Source: Xanthobacteraceae bacterium (GTDB lineage Bacteria > Pseudomonadota > Alphaproteobacteria > Rhizobiales > Xanthobacteraceae). From it: a DNA stretch of 64,000 nucleotides. Under the pieces are notes generated by a model, which saw only the letters and a list, made by a program, of their open reading frames with translations, was not told the DNA's origin and did no database searches. The translations under genes were made by a program, and so were the position numbers. The stretch spans positions 24,715 to 88,714 of the forward strand of contig JAMLIK010000006.1 in NCBI GenBank assembly GCA_023954195.1, written 5' to 3'. This document shows positions 16,615 to 25,188 of the stretch, in pieces. Numbering within the stretch: the stretch's first letter is position 1; every line of letters begins with the position of its first letter.

Positions 16615-17058
16615 ATGAGATTGCGATTCGGCCTGATGGCCGCGATTTTGACCATGCTCACCTCGTCATGCGGCGTTTTGGCTCAGGAATCCGGAGATCC
16701 CACCGGCACCTGGCTGACGCAGGCGGGGGATGCCAAGGTCAAGGTCAGCCGCTGCGGCTCCGGAATTTGCGGCGTCGTGACCTGGCTGCGCGACCCGATC
16801 GATCCGAATACCGGAAAGGCCGCCGTCGACGACAAGAATCCCAACCCGGCGCTGCAACGGCGGCCGATGATCGGGCTGCCGCTGTTCAGCCACATGCAGC
16901 CGTCCGGCGTGTCGCGATGGGCCGGCCGCATTTACAACGCCGACGACGGCGGCACCTATGACAGCGACATCGCGATGACCGGCCCGAACAGCCTGCGGGT
17001 CAACGGCTGCGTCGGCGGCCTGTGCGGCGGCGAGAACTGGACGCGCGCCAAACGCTGA
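16615..17058 (+). CDS. DUF2147 family secreted protein
   Basis: A 147-residue protein with a signal peptide (RFGLMAAILTMLTSSCGVLAQ, cleavage likely after VLA). GGAGG six bases before the ATG at 16615 decides the start; another ATG lies 15 bases upstream. The mature part has the DUF2147 pattern: PTGTWLTQAGDAKVKV at the start, the Cys pair CGSGICGVVTWL, GRIYNADDGGTYDSDI and a second pair CVGGLCGGENWTR at the end. Members are about this size and are thought to be periplasmic beta-barrel-like proteins of unknown function. Cys in the signal peptide (TSSC) leaves lipid attachment possible. Confidence 0.85.
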   Translation: MRLRFGLMAAILTMLTSSCGVLAQESGDPTGTWLTQAGDAKVKVSRCGSGICGVVTWLRDPIDPNTGKAAVDDKNPNPALQRRPMIGLPLFSHMQPSGVSRWAGRIYNADDGGTYDSDIAMTGPNSLRVNGCVGGLCGGENWTRAKR

Positions 17059-17076
17059 CGTGGCGCGACGCGGCGA

Positions 17077-17092
17077 TTTAGAACGAACCTAA
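17077..17092. promoter_or_regulatory. Candidate Irr-type iron control element (ICE-like)
   Basis: TTTAGAACGAACCTAA fits a TTAGAA-N3-TTCTAA pattern with a CGA centre, the kind bound by Irr in Bradyrhizobium relatives. It lies 130 bp before the PepSY gene. A second site with the same centre and spacing is at 23870-23884. Confidence 0.5.
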
Positions 17093-17221
17093 TCCGGCGC
17101 AGTAGCAAAGCAGGGGCGGCTTCGCTAAACAGGGCGCGCAAGTCGCGTGCGTGCCGCACAAAACCCCTTGCTTTGCATGAGTTGGCGGCAGCGCTGACAG
17201 GCTGGCGTTTCGGATTGATCG

Positions 17222-17863
17222 ATGGTCGACGGCGAGGAACTCTGGCAGCGCAAGAAACGCCGCGCGTTTTTCATCAGCCAGGTCTACCAATGGCACTGGA
17301 TCAGTTCGGGTCTTTGCCTGATCGGCATGGTGCTGTTCGCCTTCACCGGCATCACGCTGAACCACGCCGGCCAGATCGAAGCGAAACCGACGGTGGTGAT
17401 GCGCGAGGGACAGTTGCCGCAAGCCCTGATCGCGGACCTGAAAGCGGAACCGGCCTCGCCCAAGGCGGCGCTGCCGCAGGGCGTCGGCGCATGGCTGCGC
17501 GGCGAGATCGGCGTCAACACCGCCGGGCGCGATGTCGAATGGTCGCCGAAGGAGGTCTATGTCGCCCTGCCGCGCCCCGGCGGCGACGCCTGGCTCAGCA
17601 TCGCGCGCGACAACGGCGCGGTGGCTTATGAAGTCACCGATCGCGGCTGGATCGCCTATCTCAACGACCTGCACAAGGGCCGCAACACCGGCAAGGCATG
17701 GAGCTGGTTCATCGACGTGTTCGCGATTGCCGCGATGGTGTTTTGCCTGAGCGGCCTGTTGCTGCTGTATCTCCATTCCAACCGCCGCCGCGCGACATGG
17801 CCCGTCGTCAGCCTCGGGCTGGTGATTCCGGCGCTGCTCGTCGTCCTGTTCATTCATCGTTAA
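17222..17863 (+). CDS. PepSY-associated transmembrane protein
   Basis: A 213-residue inner-membrane protein with three to four spans: about residues 25-45 (WISSGLCLIGMVLFAFTGI), 162-182 (VFAIAAMVFCLSGLLLLYL) and 194-210. The large loop between the first two is periplasmic. The motif QVYQWHWISSG and the conserved LNDLHKGRNTGKAWSWFIDV segment are typical of PepSY_TM proteins, relatives of ferric and sulfite-reductase-like membrane electron carriers; conserved His residues (H24, H47, H150) could bind haem. It starts a run with DUF2271, DUF4198 and ApbE genes, a grouping linked to extracytoplasmic flavin and iron redox work. Confidence 0.82.
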   Translation: MVDGEELWQRKKRRAFFISQVYQWHWISSGLCLIGMVLFAFTGITLNHAGQIEAKPTVVMREGQLPQALIADLKAEPASPKAALPQGVGAWLRGEIGVNTAGRDVEWSPKEVYVALPRPGGDAWLSIARDNGAVAYEVTDRGWIAYLNDLHKGRNTGKAWSWFIDVFAIAAMVFCLSGLLLLYLHSNRRRATWPVVSLGLVIPALLVVLFIHR

Positions 17864-17872
17864 AGGTTTGCC

Positions 17873-18385
17873 ATGCGCCTCCTGATCTCCGCCGCCTTGA
17901 CCACGCTGACCGCGACCTCGTCGCTGGCCGCCGAGGCCACCGTCAGCGTCGATATTCCGCGGCTTAACGTCGCCGAGTATCACAAGCCCTATGTGGCGAT
18001 GTGGATCGAAAGCGCCGACGGCGGCAAGATCACCAATCTGGCGGTCTGGTATGACGTCAAGCACAAGGACGGCGAAGGCACCAAGTGGCTGAAGGACCTG
18101 CGGCAATGGTGGCGTCGCACCGGCCGCGAACTGACCATGCCGGCGGACGGCCTCTCCAGCCCGACCCGCGCCCCCGGCACGCATCAGTTGACGTTCGACA
18201 GCAAGGCCAAGCCGCTCGACGGCCTCGCGCCCGGCAGCTACCAACTGGTGATCGAGGCCGCGCGCGAGGTCGGCGGCCGCGAGTTGCTGCGCCTGCCGTT
18301 CGAATGGCCGCCGAAAGCGCCGAGCACCGCGCAGGCCAAGGGCGAGAACGAACTCGGCGCCGTCACCTTGAAACTGACCCCTTGA
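17873..18385 (+). CDS. DUF2271 family periplasmic protein
   Basis: A 170-residue protein with a short signal peptide ending at SSLAAEA (about residue 20). The body has the DUF2271 pattern: YVAMWIESADGGKITNLAVW, LKDLRQWWRRTGR and SSPTRAPGTHQLTFD, and a C-terminal PFEWPPKAP. It starts nine bases behind the PepSY gene, so the two are one operon. No Cys pair, haem motif or flavin-attachment motif is seen. Function unknown; it is a regular companion of PepSY and ApbE genes. Confidence 0.85.
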   Translation: MRLLISAALTTLTATSSLAAEATVSVDIPRLNVAEYHKPYVAMWIESADGGKITNLAVWYDVKHKDGEGTKWLKDLRQWWRRTGRELTMPADGLSSPTRAPGTHQLTFDSKAKPLDGLAPGSYQLVIEAAREVGGRELLRLPFEWPPKAPSTAQAKGENELGAVTLKLTP

Positions 18386-18436
18386 GACCAATCAACCGCG
18401 CCGCCGCCCGTGGCGGCTCATGGAAAGGATGTCGCC

Positions 18437-19246
18437 ATGACCAAGCATCTCAAACTCGCGCTGCTCGCCGCCTCGGTTGCGCTGCTCGCCGCGCCGGCGC
18501 AGGCGCATCGCACCTGGCTCCTGCCGTCCGCCACCGTGCTGTCCGGCAACGACGCCTGGGTGACGGTGGACGCCGCCGTCTCCAACGACCTGTTCTATTT
18601 CGAGCATCATCCCCTGCAACTCGACGGGCTGTCGATTGTCGGGCCGGACGGCAAGACCGTGGCGCCTGAGAATACGTCGAAAGGCCGCTACCGCAGCACC
18701 TTCGACGTCAAGCTGGCCGAGCCGGGCACCTACAAGGTGATGGTGATTAATGACGGCGTGTTCGCCAGCTACAAGCTGGACGGCCAGAACAAGCGCTGGC
18801 GCGGCAAGGCCGACCAGATCGCGACCGCCATTCCCGCCAACGCCACCGACGTCAAGATTTCCGAGAGCCGGGGCCGGATCGAATCCTTCGTCACCTCCGG
18901 CAAGCCCTCCACCGACACCCTGAAGCCGACCGGCACCGGCCTCGAACTGGTCCCGGTCACCCACCCGAACAATCTGGTCGCCGGCGAGAAGGCCACCTTC
19001 CGCCTGGTGCTCGACGGCCAGCCCGCCGCCGGCGTCGCGGTCGAGATCATCCCCGGCGGCATCCGCTATCGCGACAAGCTGAACGACACCAAGGTCACCA
19101 CCGACGAGTCCGGCACCTTCAGCGTCACCTGGCCGGGGCCGGGCTACTACTGGATGAATGCCTCGGTGCGCGACGACAAGAGCACGATCAAGAACGCCCA
19201 GCGGCGCTCAAGCTACACCGCGACTGTCGAAGTGCTGCCGCAGTAA
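18437..19246 (+). CDS. DUF4198 family periplasmic protein
   Basis: A 269-residue protein whose signal peptide ends at APAQAHRTW (about residue 24); the His directly after the cleavage site is typical of the family. AAAGGATG precedes the ATG. The body looks like two beta-sandwich domains: residues 25-125 (WVTVDAAVSNDLFYFEHHPL; HH could bind metal) and 170-265, ending in a GYYWMNASVRDD segment. Homologues were once named after nickel- or cobalt-uptake periplasmic parts. Here it sits between DUF2271 and ApbE and is likely a metal-related periplasmic partner. Confidence 0.85.
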   Translation: MTKHLKLALLAASVALLAAPAQAHRTWLLPSATVLSGNDAWVTVDAAVSNDLFYFEHHPLQLDGLSIVGPDGKTVAPENTSKGRYRSTFDVKLAEPGTYKVMVINDGVFASYKLDGQNKRWRGKADQIATAIPANATDVKISESRGRIESFVTSGKPSTDTLKPTGTGLELVPVTHPNNLVAGEKATFRLVLDGQPAAGVAVEIIPGGIRYRDKLNDTKVTTDESGTFSVTWPGPGYYWMNASVRDDKSTIKNAQRRSSYTATVEVLPQ

Positions 19247-19249
19247 GCG

Positions 19250-20257
19250 ATGCCGGCGACGGCGTCAGCCCCCCGACGCGTGGCCATACCGGCCCTGTCG
19301 GCGATGCCGCCCGCGCCGCCCATGGGCGGCGCGGTGCAGGGGCTGGCGGGCCAAACCATGGGCACCACATGGTCGGTGAAGTTCGTCGGCACGCCGGCCG
19401 GCCGGCAGACCCTGCAACGGGCGATCCCGCTCGCGCTCGATCGCGTGATCGCGCAGATGAGCCCGTGGGAGCGGGAGTCCGACATCAGCCGGTTCAACCG
19501 GCTGCCGCTGGGCCGATGGCAGACGCTGCCGGGCGAACTGGCGGCGGTGATCGACAGCGCGCTGCGCATCGCGCGCGAAAGCGACGGCGCTTACGATCCG
19601 ACCGTCGGCGCGCTGGTCGACCTCTGGGGATTCGGGCCGAGCGGACCGCGACCCGCGCCGCCTTCCTCCGACGACATCGCGCGGCTTCATCGCGCCTGCG
19701 GCTGGCGGCAACTCGAACGCGACGCCGACGCGCGTCGCTTGCGCCGCCATGGCGGCGGAACCGTCGACCTCTGCGGCATCGCCAAGGGTTTCGCGGTCGA
19801 TCTGGTGACGGAGACGCTGCGCGCGCACGGCGTCCATCACGCGCTGGTGGAGATCGGCGGCGAGTTGCGCGGCCACGGCGTCAAGCCCGACGGCAGCCCG
19901 TGGTGGGTCGAGATCGATCATCCCGGCCCGGAGACCGGCCGGACGCTGGTGGCGCTGCACGGCCTCGCCATCGCCACCTCGGGTTGCGAACGCGGTTTCG
20001 CCAGCGGGACCGGCCATTACTCCCATACGCTGGATCCGCGCAGCGGATGGCCGATCGCAAACGCCATGGTCACCGCCACCGTGCTGCACCGCTCCTGCAT
20101 GGAAGCGGACGCCTATGCGACGGCGCTGATGGTCAAGGGGCCGGATGCCGCGATCGAATTCGCCGCCGCCCATGAGCTCGCCGCGCTGATCCGTTTCCGC
20201 CGCGACGGCGACATCGTCGAGCGCACCACGCCGGCGCTCGACGCCATGCTGACATAG
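19250..20257 (+). CDS. apbE: ApbE-type FAD:protein FMN transferase
   Basis: Attaches FMN from FAD to Ser/Thr of target proteins, normally in the periplasm. The 335-residue protein shows TMGTTWSVKFVG (about 36-47), SRFNRLPLGRWQ, YDPTVGALVDLWGFG, DLCGIAKGFAVD, ALVEIGGELRGHG and SHTLDPRSGWP, and ends with EADAYATALMVKG that supplies the Mg-binding Asp. It begins three bases after the DUF4198 stop. No signal peptide or lipobox is visible ahead of residue 36, which is unusual for ApbE. The flavin-acceptor motif (DxxSGA[ST]) is not seen in the neighbouring proteins, so its target is not obvious. Confidence 0.88.
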   Translation: MPATASAPRRVAIPALSAMPPAPPMGGAVQGLAGQTMGTTWSVKFVGTPAGRQTLQRAIPLALDRVIAQMSPWERESDISRFNRLPLGRWQTLPGELAAVIDSALRIARESDGAYDPTVGALVDLWGFGPSGPRPAPPSSDDIARLHRACGWRQLERDADARRLRRHGGGTVDLCGIAKGFAVDLVTETLRAHGVHHALVEIGGELRGHGVKPDGSPWWVEIDHPGPETGRTLVALHGLAIATSGCERGFASGTGHYSHTLDPRSGWPIANAMVTATVLHRSCMEADAYATALMVKGPDAAIEFAAAHELAALIRFRRDGDIVERTTPALDAMLT

Positions 20258-20265
20258 ACAACAGC

Positions 20266-20387
20266 CGTCGTCCCCGCGCAGGCGGGGACCCATACGCCGC
20301 AGCGGTGCGGTTCAAACAACGACAGGCAAGGTCATTGATAGCAACCAGCGCCAGGGGTTATGGGTCCCCGCCTGCGCGGGGACGACG
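20266..20387. repeat. Dispersed palindromic repeat (family A, copy 1)
   Basis: Left arm CGTCGTCCCCGCGCAGGCGG at 20266 mirrors the right arm ending GCGGGGACGACG at 20387, each arm about 28 bp. It lies between the convergent apbE and dioxygenase genes and could act as a bidirectional terminator. Other copies are at 28886-29008 and 32183-32303. Confidence 0.8.
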
Positions 20388-20429
20388 CCGTGAGTGAGAT
20401 CAATTTTGCAACAAACATCGGTCGGTCCC

Positions 20430-21116
20430 TCACGTCTGCGCCCACTGCCGCAGCAGGTTGTGATAGAGCGAGGTCAGCGAGATCACCGATGGGTGTTCGG
20501 GATGATCGGCGTTGAGACGGATGATCGACATGTCGAGATCGAACATCATGGCGCGCCGCGTCACGTCGCCGATCATGCTTTCGGTCCAGAAGAACGACGC
20601 CACGCGCGAGCCGCGCGTGACCCTGGTGACGTGGTGCAGGCTGGTGCCGGGATAGACGATCATGTCGCCCGCCGGCAGCTTTACCGCGTGGGTGCCGTAG
20701 GTGTCCTCGATCACCAGCTCGCCGCCGTCATATTCGTCGGGCGACGACAGGAACAGCGTCGACGACACGTCGGTGCGCACCCGTTCGCCGGTGTCGCGAA
20801 TGGTGCGGATGGCGTTGTCGACATGCGACCCGAAATTCATCCCGCCCTCGGCATCGTAGCGGTTGAACAGCGGCGGAAAGATTTTCTTGGGCAGCACCGC
20901 CGACATGAACAGCGGGTTGCGGTTGAGCGCGTTCAGGACCAGGTCCTGGATCTCAAGCGCGGCCTTTGAGCCTTCCGGCAATTGCAGATTGCGCTTGACC
21001 TGCGCGGACTGATGGCCGGCGGTGACCCGGCCGTCCACCCAATCGGCGCGCGCCATCACCTCGCGGCAATGGCGCACCTGCTCCGGCGTCAGCACATTCG
21101 GAATTTGTACCAGCAT
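20430..21116 (-). CDS. piuC: Fe(II)/2-oxoglutarate-dependent dioxygenase, PiuC type
   Basis: A 228-residue PKHD-type hydroxylase of the PiuC/YbiX family. Iron ligands are H98 and D100 (GSHVDNAIR) and H161 (SLHHVTRV); R171 in TRGSR binds 2-oxoglutarate. The ATG at 21116 follows GAGGC. PiuC genes habitually accompany Fiu/PiuA-type catecholate siderophore receptors, and here the gene lies 147 bp downstream of one on the same strand. The substrate is not established. A terminator-like hairpin stands just before this gene, so it may be expressed at a lower level than the receptor. Confidence 0.92.
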   Translation of the reverse strand: MLVQIPNVLTPEQVRHCREVMARADWVDGRVTAGHQSAQVKRNLQLPEGSKAALEIQDLVLNALNRNPLFMSAVLPKKIFPPLFNRYDAEGGMNFGSHVDNAIRTIRDTGERVRTDVSSTLFLSSPDEYDGGELVIEDTYGTHAVKLPAGDMIVYPGTSLHHVTRVTRGSRVASFFWTESMIGDVTRRAMMFDLDMSIIRLNADHPEHPSVISLTSLYHNLLRQWAQT

Positions 21117-21130
21117 TGGCGAGCCTCTTG

Positions 21131-21161
21131 AAAAAGAGCCGGCATCTGGCGACGCCGGCTC
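21131..21161 (-). terminator. Intrinsic terminator/attenuator between receptor and piuC
   Basis: On the minus strand GAGCCGGC (21161-21154) pairs with GCCGGCTC (21143-21136) and TTTTT follows (21135-21131). It ends only 15 bases before the piuC ATG and overlaps its leader, so it should cut receptor transcription before piuC or attenuate it. Confidence 0.7.
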
Positions 21162-21263
21162 CGGTCTCGTCACACCGCCCGCCTCGCGAGCGACGGGCGG
21201 CTTCCTCGGTGCCGGGACGACGGGGGGCGGGATCGCCCCGGCGGTTGCAGGCCGATCCGGCCC

Positions 21264-23678
21264 TCAGAACTGCGCCCGCGCCGACAGCGAGACGTAGCGG
21301 CCCGCGCCGGGAACCGCGTAGCCCGCGCCCGCGGCCGTGTCGTAATAATACGTGTCCGCGATATTGTAGATATTGAGCTGCACGGTCAGGTTCTTGTCGA
21401 CCTTGTAGGAGGCCATCGCGTCGAAGCGCCAGTAGGCGGGAATGCGCGCGTCGTTGGAGACGCTCGACCAGCGCGAGTCGACATAGTACGCGCCGCCGCC
21501 GATGGTCCATCGCGAATCGAGATCGTAGGTCGTGAACAGCGAGAAGCTGTTCTTCGGCGTCATCGCAAGCTCGTGCCCGATATTTCCGACGTTCAACGAA
21601 TCGATGACTTTCGATTCGAGATAGGCGTAGCCGCCGAAGATGCTCCATTGCGGCGTGATGCGGCCGGTGGCGCCGATTTCGAAACCCTGCACCTGGGTGG
21701 TGCCGATCGCGACGTAGTCCGGGGCCGCCGACGTGCCGCGGTTTTCGAGATCGTTCTCCTTGCGGATACGGAACACCGCGGCGTTCAGGCTCAGCTTCTT
21801 GTCGAGAATGTCCGCCTTGGCGCCGATTTCGTCGATCGTCGAGGTGATCGGATCGAACGCCTGCTGGCCGTTGGTGATCGACACGAATTCCGACGGCGGA
21901 TTCGCCGACGTGCCGCGCATGTAATAGACCGACGACCATGGCGTCGGATGCAACACCACGCCGGCGCGGTAGGTCACGAAACTGTTGTCGGTATTGAGGC
22001 TGACAGGCGTGGTCTGCGCGCCGGTGGCGCGGGTGATGGTGAAGGTGTTGCTGTTCGCCTTGTAGTTATCGAAGCGAACGCCGCCGAGCAGTTCGAGCCA
22101 GTCGGTGACCTTCAACTGGTCTTGAATATAGACGCCGACCGCGTCGGCTTTCGACTCCGTCGCCGCCGTCGTCGGATTGAGCGTCCCCGACACCCAGGGG
22201 TCGGGATTGGCGACGTTGATGCGATAGGTATCGGCGAAGGTCGTGCGATAATTGTCGCGCGTCTCGTGGCTGACCTCGACGCCGGCCAGCACGTTATGCT
22301 CCAGCGCCCCGGTCATGAACCTGGCGTTGAGATCGCTGACGTTGCTGACCAGGAAATTGTTGGTCTGGTTCTGGAAGTGGTTGGTGTTGGCGATCCAGAT
22401 GTTGCTCAGCGGCGTGCCTGGGAGCAGCGGATTGGTCGGCGTCGCCAGCCGCGTGCCGCCAACCGCCGAATCCCACAGGTTCGAGGTCGCCGTGTTGATG
22501 CCGGTGATCTGCACCGGGCGCGTCCGGTTGAAGCGCTCGACATAGCTGACGCCGGTGGTGTTGGTGAATTTCAGGTCCGGCGCGAAGTTGTGCTCGAACT
22601 TGTTGGTGAGCACGTGAGCCTCGGTCTGCTCGATGTCGTTCTGGCCCGGCGTCGCGACCCCGTACCAGGTGTTGCGCGGCACCGGCGCCGGCTGCCGGTA
22701 GCTGGTGCCGAAGAACGATCCCGGCAGCATCGGAATGCCGCGGTCGGCGATGTTGTTGTCCTTCTGGTACATGTAGCTCAGCGTGTTCTTGGTGTCGGGC
22801 GCGATCTGCCAGGAGACCGAGGGCGCGAAGCCGTAACGCTTGACATTGGTGAAATCGCGGTCCGCGATGTCGGTGTTGTAACCGACCGCGGCGATGCGCG
22901 CCGCGAAATCGCCGTACACCTTGTTGACGTCCACCATCATGCGAGCGCCGATCGCCGAAGTGGCGGTCGCCTCGACCACCGAGAAATCGCGGTTCTGCGG
23001 CGTCTTGGACACGATGTTGATGACGCCGCCGGTGGAGCCGCGGCCGAACAGGAACGACGACGGCCCCTTGAACACCTCGACGCGATCGAAGCTGAAGGCG
23101 TCGCGGGTGTACCAGCCCGGATCGCGAATGCCGTCGCGATAGAAATCGTTGCGCGCAGTATAGCCGCGAATGGTGACGTTGTCGCCCTGGACGCCGCCCT
23201 CGCCCGCCGTGAAGGTGATGCCGGGAACGTTGCGCAGCGCCTCCTGCACCGAGGTGACGCGCTGGTCCTGCATCAACTGCTGGGAGACCACGTTGACCGT
23301 CTGGGCGGTGTTGCGCAGCGGCGCCGGAAACCGCGACAGGCCGCTTTGCGCGGGCGTTTGGTAGCCGGCGATGCCGGCGCCGTCGCCGATCACCGGATTG
23401 ACCGGCGCATTGGTCGTGGCGGCCGGCGCGGGAGCCGGAGCCGCGCGCGCCGGCGCGGGACGCGCGGTCTGCCGCCGCGCCTGCCGCTTCGGCGCGGTGA
23501 CGCGCACCTGCGGAAGATCGTCGTTACCGGACGCCGGCTGGGCGTCGGCGGAATCCGGGATCAGCATCACCGCGGCGACGCCGATCATCGCCTTGCCCCA
23601 CCCGATCGCCGAGATATTGCGCGCAAGCGCGCCCTCGTCACGCGAATGGCTCGCGTGATCCGCCGATGCAACTTCCAT
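21264..23678 (-). CDS. TonB-dependent siderophore receptor (Fiu/PiuA-like)
   Basis: An outer-membrane receptor of 804 residues from the ATG at 23678 (an ATG three codons upstream is also possible). A signal peptide ends near PDSADAQPA. An Ala/Pro-rich linker follows, then the plug domain (TVNVVSQQLMQDQRV, VPGITFTAGEGGVQGDNVTI, RVEVFKGPSSFLFGRGSTGG) and a 22-strand barrel ending in aromatic F (SARAQF). The plug matches ferric-siderophore receptors, and the PiuC neighbour suggests catecholates or their breakdown products. The divergent exbB-exbD-tonB genes supply its energy. An ICE-like site lies in the shared upstream region. Confidence 0.93.
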   Translation of the reverse strand: MEVASADHASHSRDEGALARNISAIGWGKAMIGVAAVMLIPDSADAQPASGNDDLPQVRVTAPKRQARRQTARPAPARAAPAPAPAATTNAPVNPVIGDGAGIAGYQTPAQSGLSRFPAPLRNTAQTVNVVSQQLMQDQRVTSVQEALRNVPGITFTAGEGGVQGDNVTIRGYTARNDFYRDGIRDPGWYTRDAFSFDRVEVFKGPSSFLFGRGSTGGVINIVSKTPQNRDFSVVEATATSAIGARMMVDVNKVYGDFAARIAAVGYNTDIADRDFTNVKRYGFAPSVSWQIAPDTKNTLSYMYQKDNNIADRGIPMLPGSFFGTSYRQPAPVPRNTWYGVATPGQNDIEQTEAHVLTNKFEHNFAPDLKFTNTTGVSYVERFNRTRPVQITGINTATSNLWDSAVGGTRLATPTNPLLPGTPLSNIWIANTNHFQNQTNNFLVSNVSDLNARFMTGALEHNVLAGVEVSHETRDNYRTTFADTYRINVANPDPWVSGTLNPTTAATESKADAVGVYIQDQLKVTDWLELLGGVRFDNYKANSNTFTITRATGAQTTPVSLNTDNSFVTYRAGVVLHPTPWSSVYYMRGTSANPPSEFVSITNGQQAFDPITSTIDEIGAKADILDKKLSLNAAVFRIRKENDLENRGTSAAPDYVAIGTTQVQGFEIGATGRITPQWSIFGGYAYLESKVIDSLNVGNIGHELAMTPKNSFSLFTTYDLDSRWTIGGGAYYVDSRWSSVSNDARIPAYWRFDAMASYKVDKNLTVQLNIYNIADTYYYDTAAGAGYAVPGAGRYVSLSARAQF

Positions 23679-24035
23679 GTGCCCCATTCCCCAAATCAAA
23701 TGCCGCGAAAACAAAATGTGTCTCCGCGATGGCTGATTGGTCATAACTTCACGAAATCCGCCGAGCAACATGCGGCTGCATGGAATCGAGCCAGTTTATA
23801 GGCTTTCTAGTAAGGCCCCGGTAAGGGCGCGTCGCGAGGACGCATGACGAGGGCGTGCGGCGAACAGCCTTAAAGCGATTCTAAGATGTTGGCGCGCTTG
23901 GTTGTTTGATTTGCCAAGCCGAGGGGCTAGACCACTGCGGAGAAGTGGATTTGACATTCGCTTGGGCGCTGTCCATCCGCCACCGTCCTGCCTGCGATTG
24001 ATCCGGGATCGGCGGCGCAACAAAAAGTCTGTCGA
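23679..24035. other. Divergent regulatory region, receptor / exbB
   Basis: This 357-bp gap has no supported gene. It must hold both promoters; the only recognisable element is the ICE-like site at 23870-23884. Confidence 0.5.
23870..23884. promoter_or_regulatory. Candidate Irr-type iron control element (ICE-like)
   Basis: TTAAAGCGATTCTAA has one exact TTCTAA half-site, a CGA centre and a diverged TTAAAG half-site. The same spacing is found at 17077-17092. It is placed between the divergent receptor and exbB genes. Confidence 0.45.
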
Positions 24036-25184
24036 ATGAACCTGTTCCTGAAGACTTCCCGCGCGGCGAAGTGTCATTGCCGACCGCGAGCGACGAGGGC
24101 GCCCGCATTCGCGCTCGCACTGCTGTCGGCGTTCGCCATCACGCCGCATCCGCTCAACGCCCAATCCGTGACGCCTTCAGCCACGACCGACGGAACACCC
24201 GCCGCGCCGCAAACAACGATGACGCCGCCGGCGATTGCGACGCCGGCGATTGCGACGCCGACAGCGACGCCGGCCTCCCCGTCGGTCACGACCGCCCCAG
24301 CCATGATCGCCCCGGCCGCGCCGCCGCCGGCCCTGCCCGCCCCCGCGATGACGGCCGCGCCGGCCACCGATCCGTCCGTCGCGCAACCGGCCACGCCGGA
24401 GCCCGCCGCCGCGCCGCAGGCGACGGCGCCGCAAACCGCGCCGGCGGCCGACCCCGCCCCGGCGGGCGCGGCCGATGCCAATCCGGCCTTGCCGCACGAA
24501 TTGACGCCGCTCGGCATGTTCATGGCGGCCGACTATATCGTGAAGGCGGTGATGATCGGCCTGGCCTTCGCCTCGGTGGTCACCTGGTCGGTCTGGCTCG
24601 CCAAGACCCTCGAACTGCTGGCCGCGCGGCGCCGGCTGATGCGCGACCTTCGCCGCGTCGAGAGCGCGCATTCGCTCGAAGACGCCAGCGACAAGCTCCA
24701 GAACGCCAACAGCGACATCGCGAGCCTGACCAACGCCGCGCTCGACGAACTCAACCGCTCGCGCGACGCCATGAACCACGAGGGCGTCAAGGAGCGCGTC
24801 GCCTCGCTGTTCGGCCGCATCGAGGCGGCGGCGTCGCGGCGCATGACGCGCGGCACCAGCATTCTCGCGACGATCGGCTCGACCGCGCCGTTCGTCGGCC
24901 TGTTCGGCACCGTCTGGGGCATCATGAACGCCTTCATCGGCATCTCGAAATCGCAGACCACCAACCTCGCCGTGGTCGCGCCCGGCATCGCCGAGGCGCT
25001 GCTGGCGACCGCGATGGGTCTGGTGGCGGCGATCCCGGCGGTGATGATCTACAACATGTTCGCGCGCTCGATCGCCAGCTATCGCGGCCTGTTGGGGGAC
25101 GGCTCCGCCGAACTGATGCGCATGGTCAGCCGCGATCTCAACCGCGCCGAATTGACGCCGCGCCGGGCGCGAGCCGCGGAGTAG
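24036..25184 (+). CDS. exbB: ExbB, TonB-system energising subunit with long Ala/Pro-rich N-terminus
   Basis: A proton-channel subunit of 382 residues. A signal peptide (to about residue 43, PLNAQS) leads into about 110 residues of Ala/Pro/Thr-rich low-complexity sequence in the periplasm. The MotA/TolQ/ExbB core follows with spans at about 165-186, 288-310 and 325-345, and the conserved GTSILATIGSTAPFVGLFGTVWGIM and NLAVVAPGIAEALLATAMGL segments. The extended periplasmic N-terminus is common in alphaproteobacterial ExbB. It is the first gene of exbB-exbD-tonB-secA-like. Confidence 0.93.
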   Translation: MNLFLKTSRAAKCHCRPRATRAPAFALALLSAFAITPHPLNAQSVTPSATTDGTPAAPQTTMTPPAIATPAIATPTATPASPSVTTAPAMIAPAAPPPALPAPAMTAAPATDPSVAQPATPEPAAAPQATAPQTAPAADPAPAGAADANPALPHELTPLGMFMAADYIVKAVMIGLAFASVVTWSVWLAKTLELLAARRRLMRDLRRVESAHSLEDASDKLQNANSDIASLTNAALDELNRSRDAMNHEGVKERVASLFGRIEAAASRRMTRGTSILATIGSTAPFVGLFGTVWGIMNAFIGISKSQTTNLAVVAPGIAEALLATAMGLVAAIPAVMIYNMFARSIASYRGLLGDGSAELMRMVSRDLNRAELTPRRARAAE

Positions 25185-25188
25185 CGCC

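Noticed and set aside
21573..23801. 742-codon open frame on the plus strand opposite the siderophore receptor
   Set aside because: Arg/Asp/His-rich composition without domains; an antisense shadow caused by high GC.
24300..24480. Possible frameshift or foreign insert in exbB (long Ala/Pro stretch)
   Set aside because: The frame is continuous from signal peptide to channel core, and Ala/Pro-rich N-termini are normal in alphaproteobacterial ExbB.
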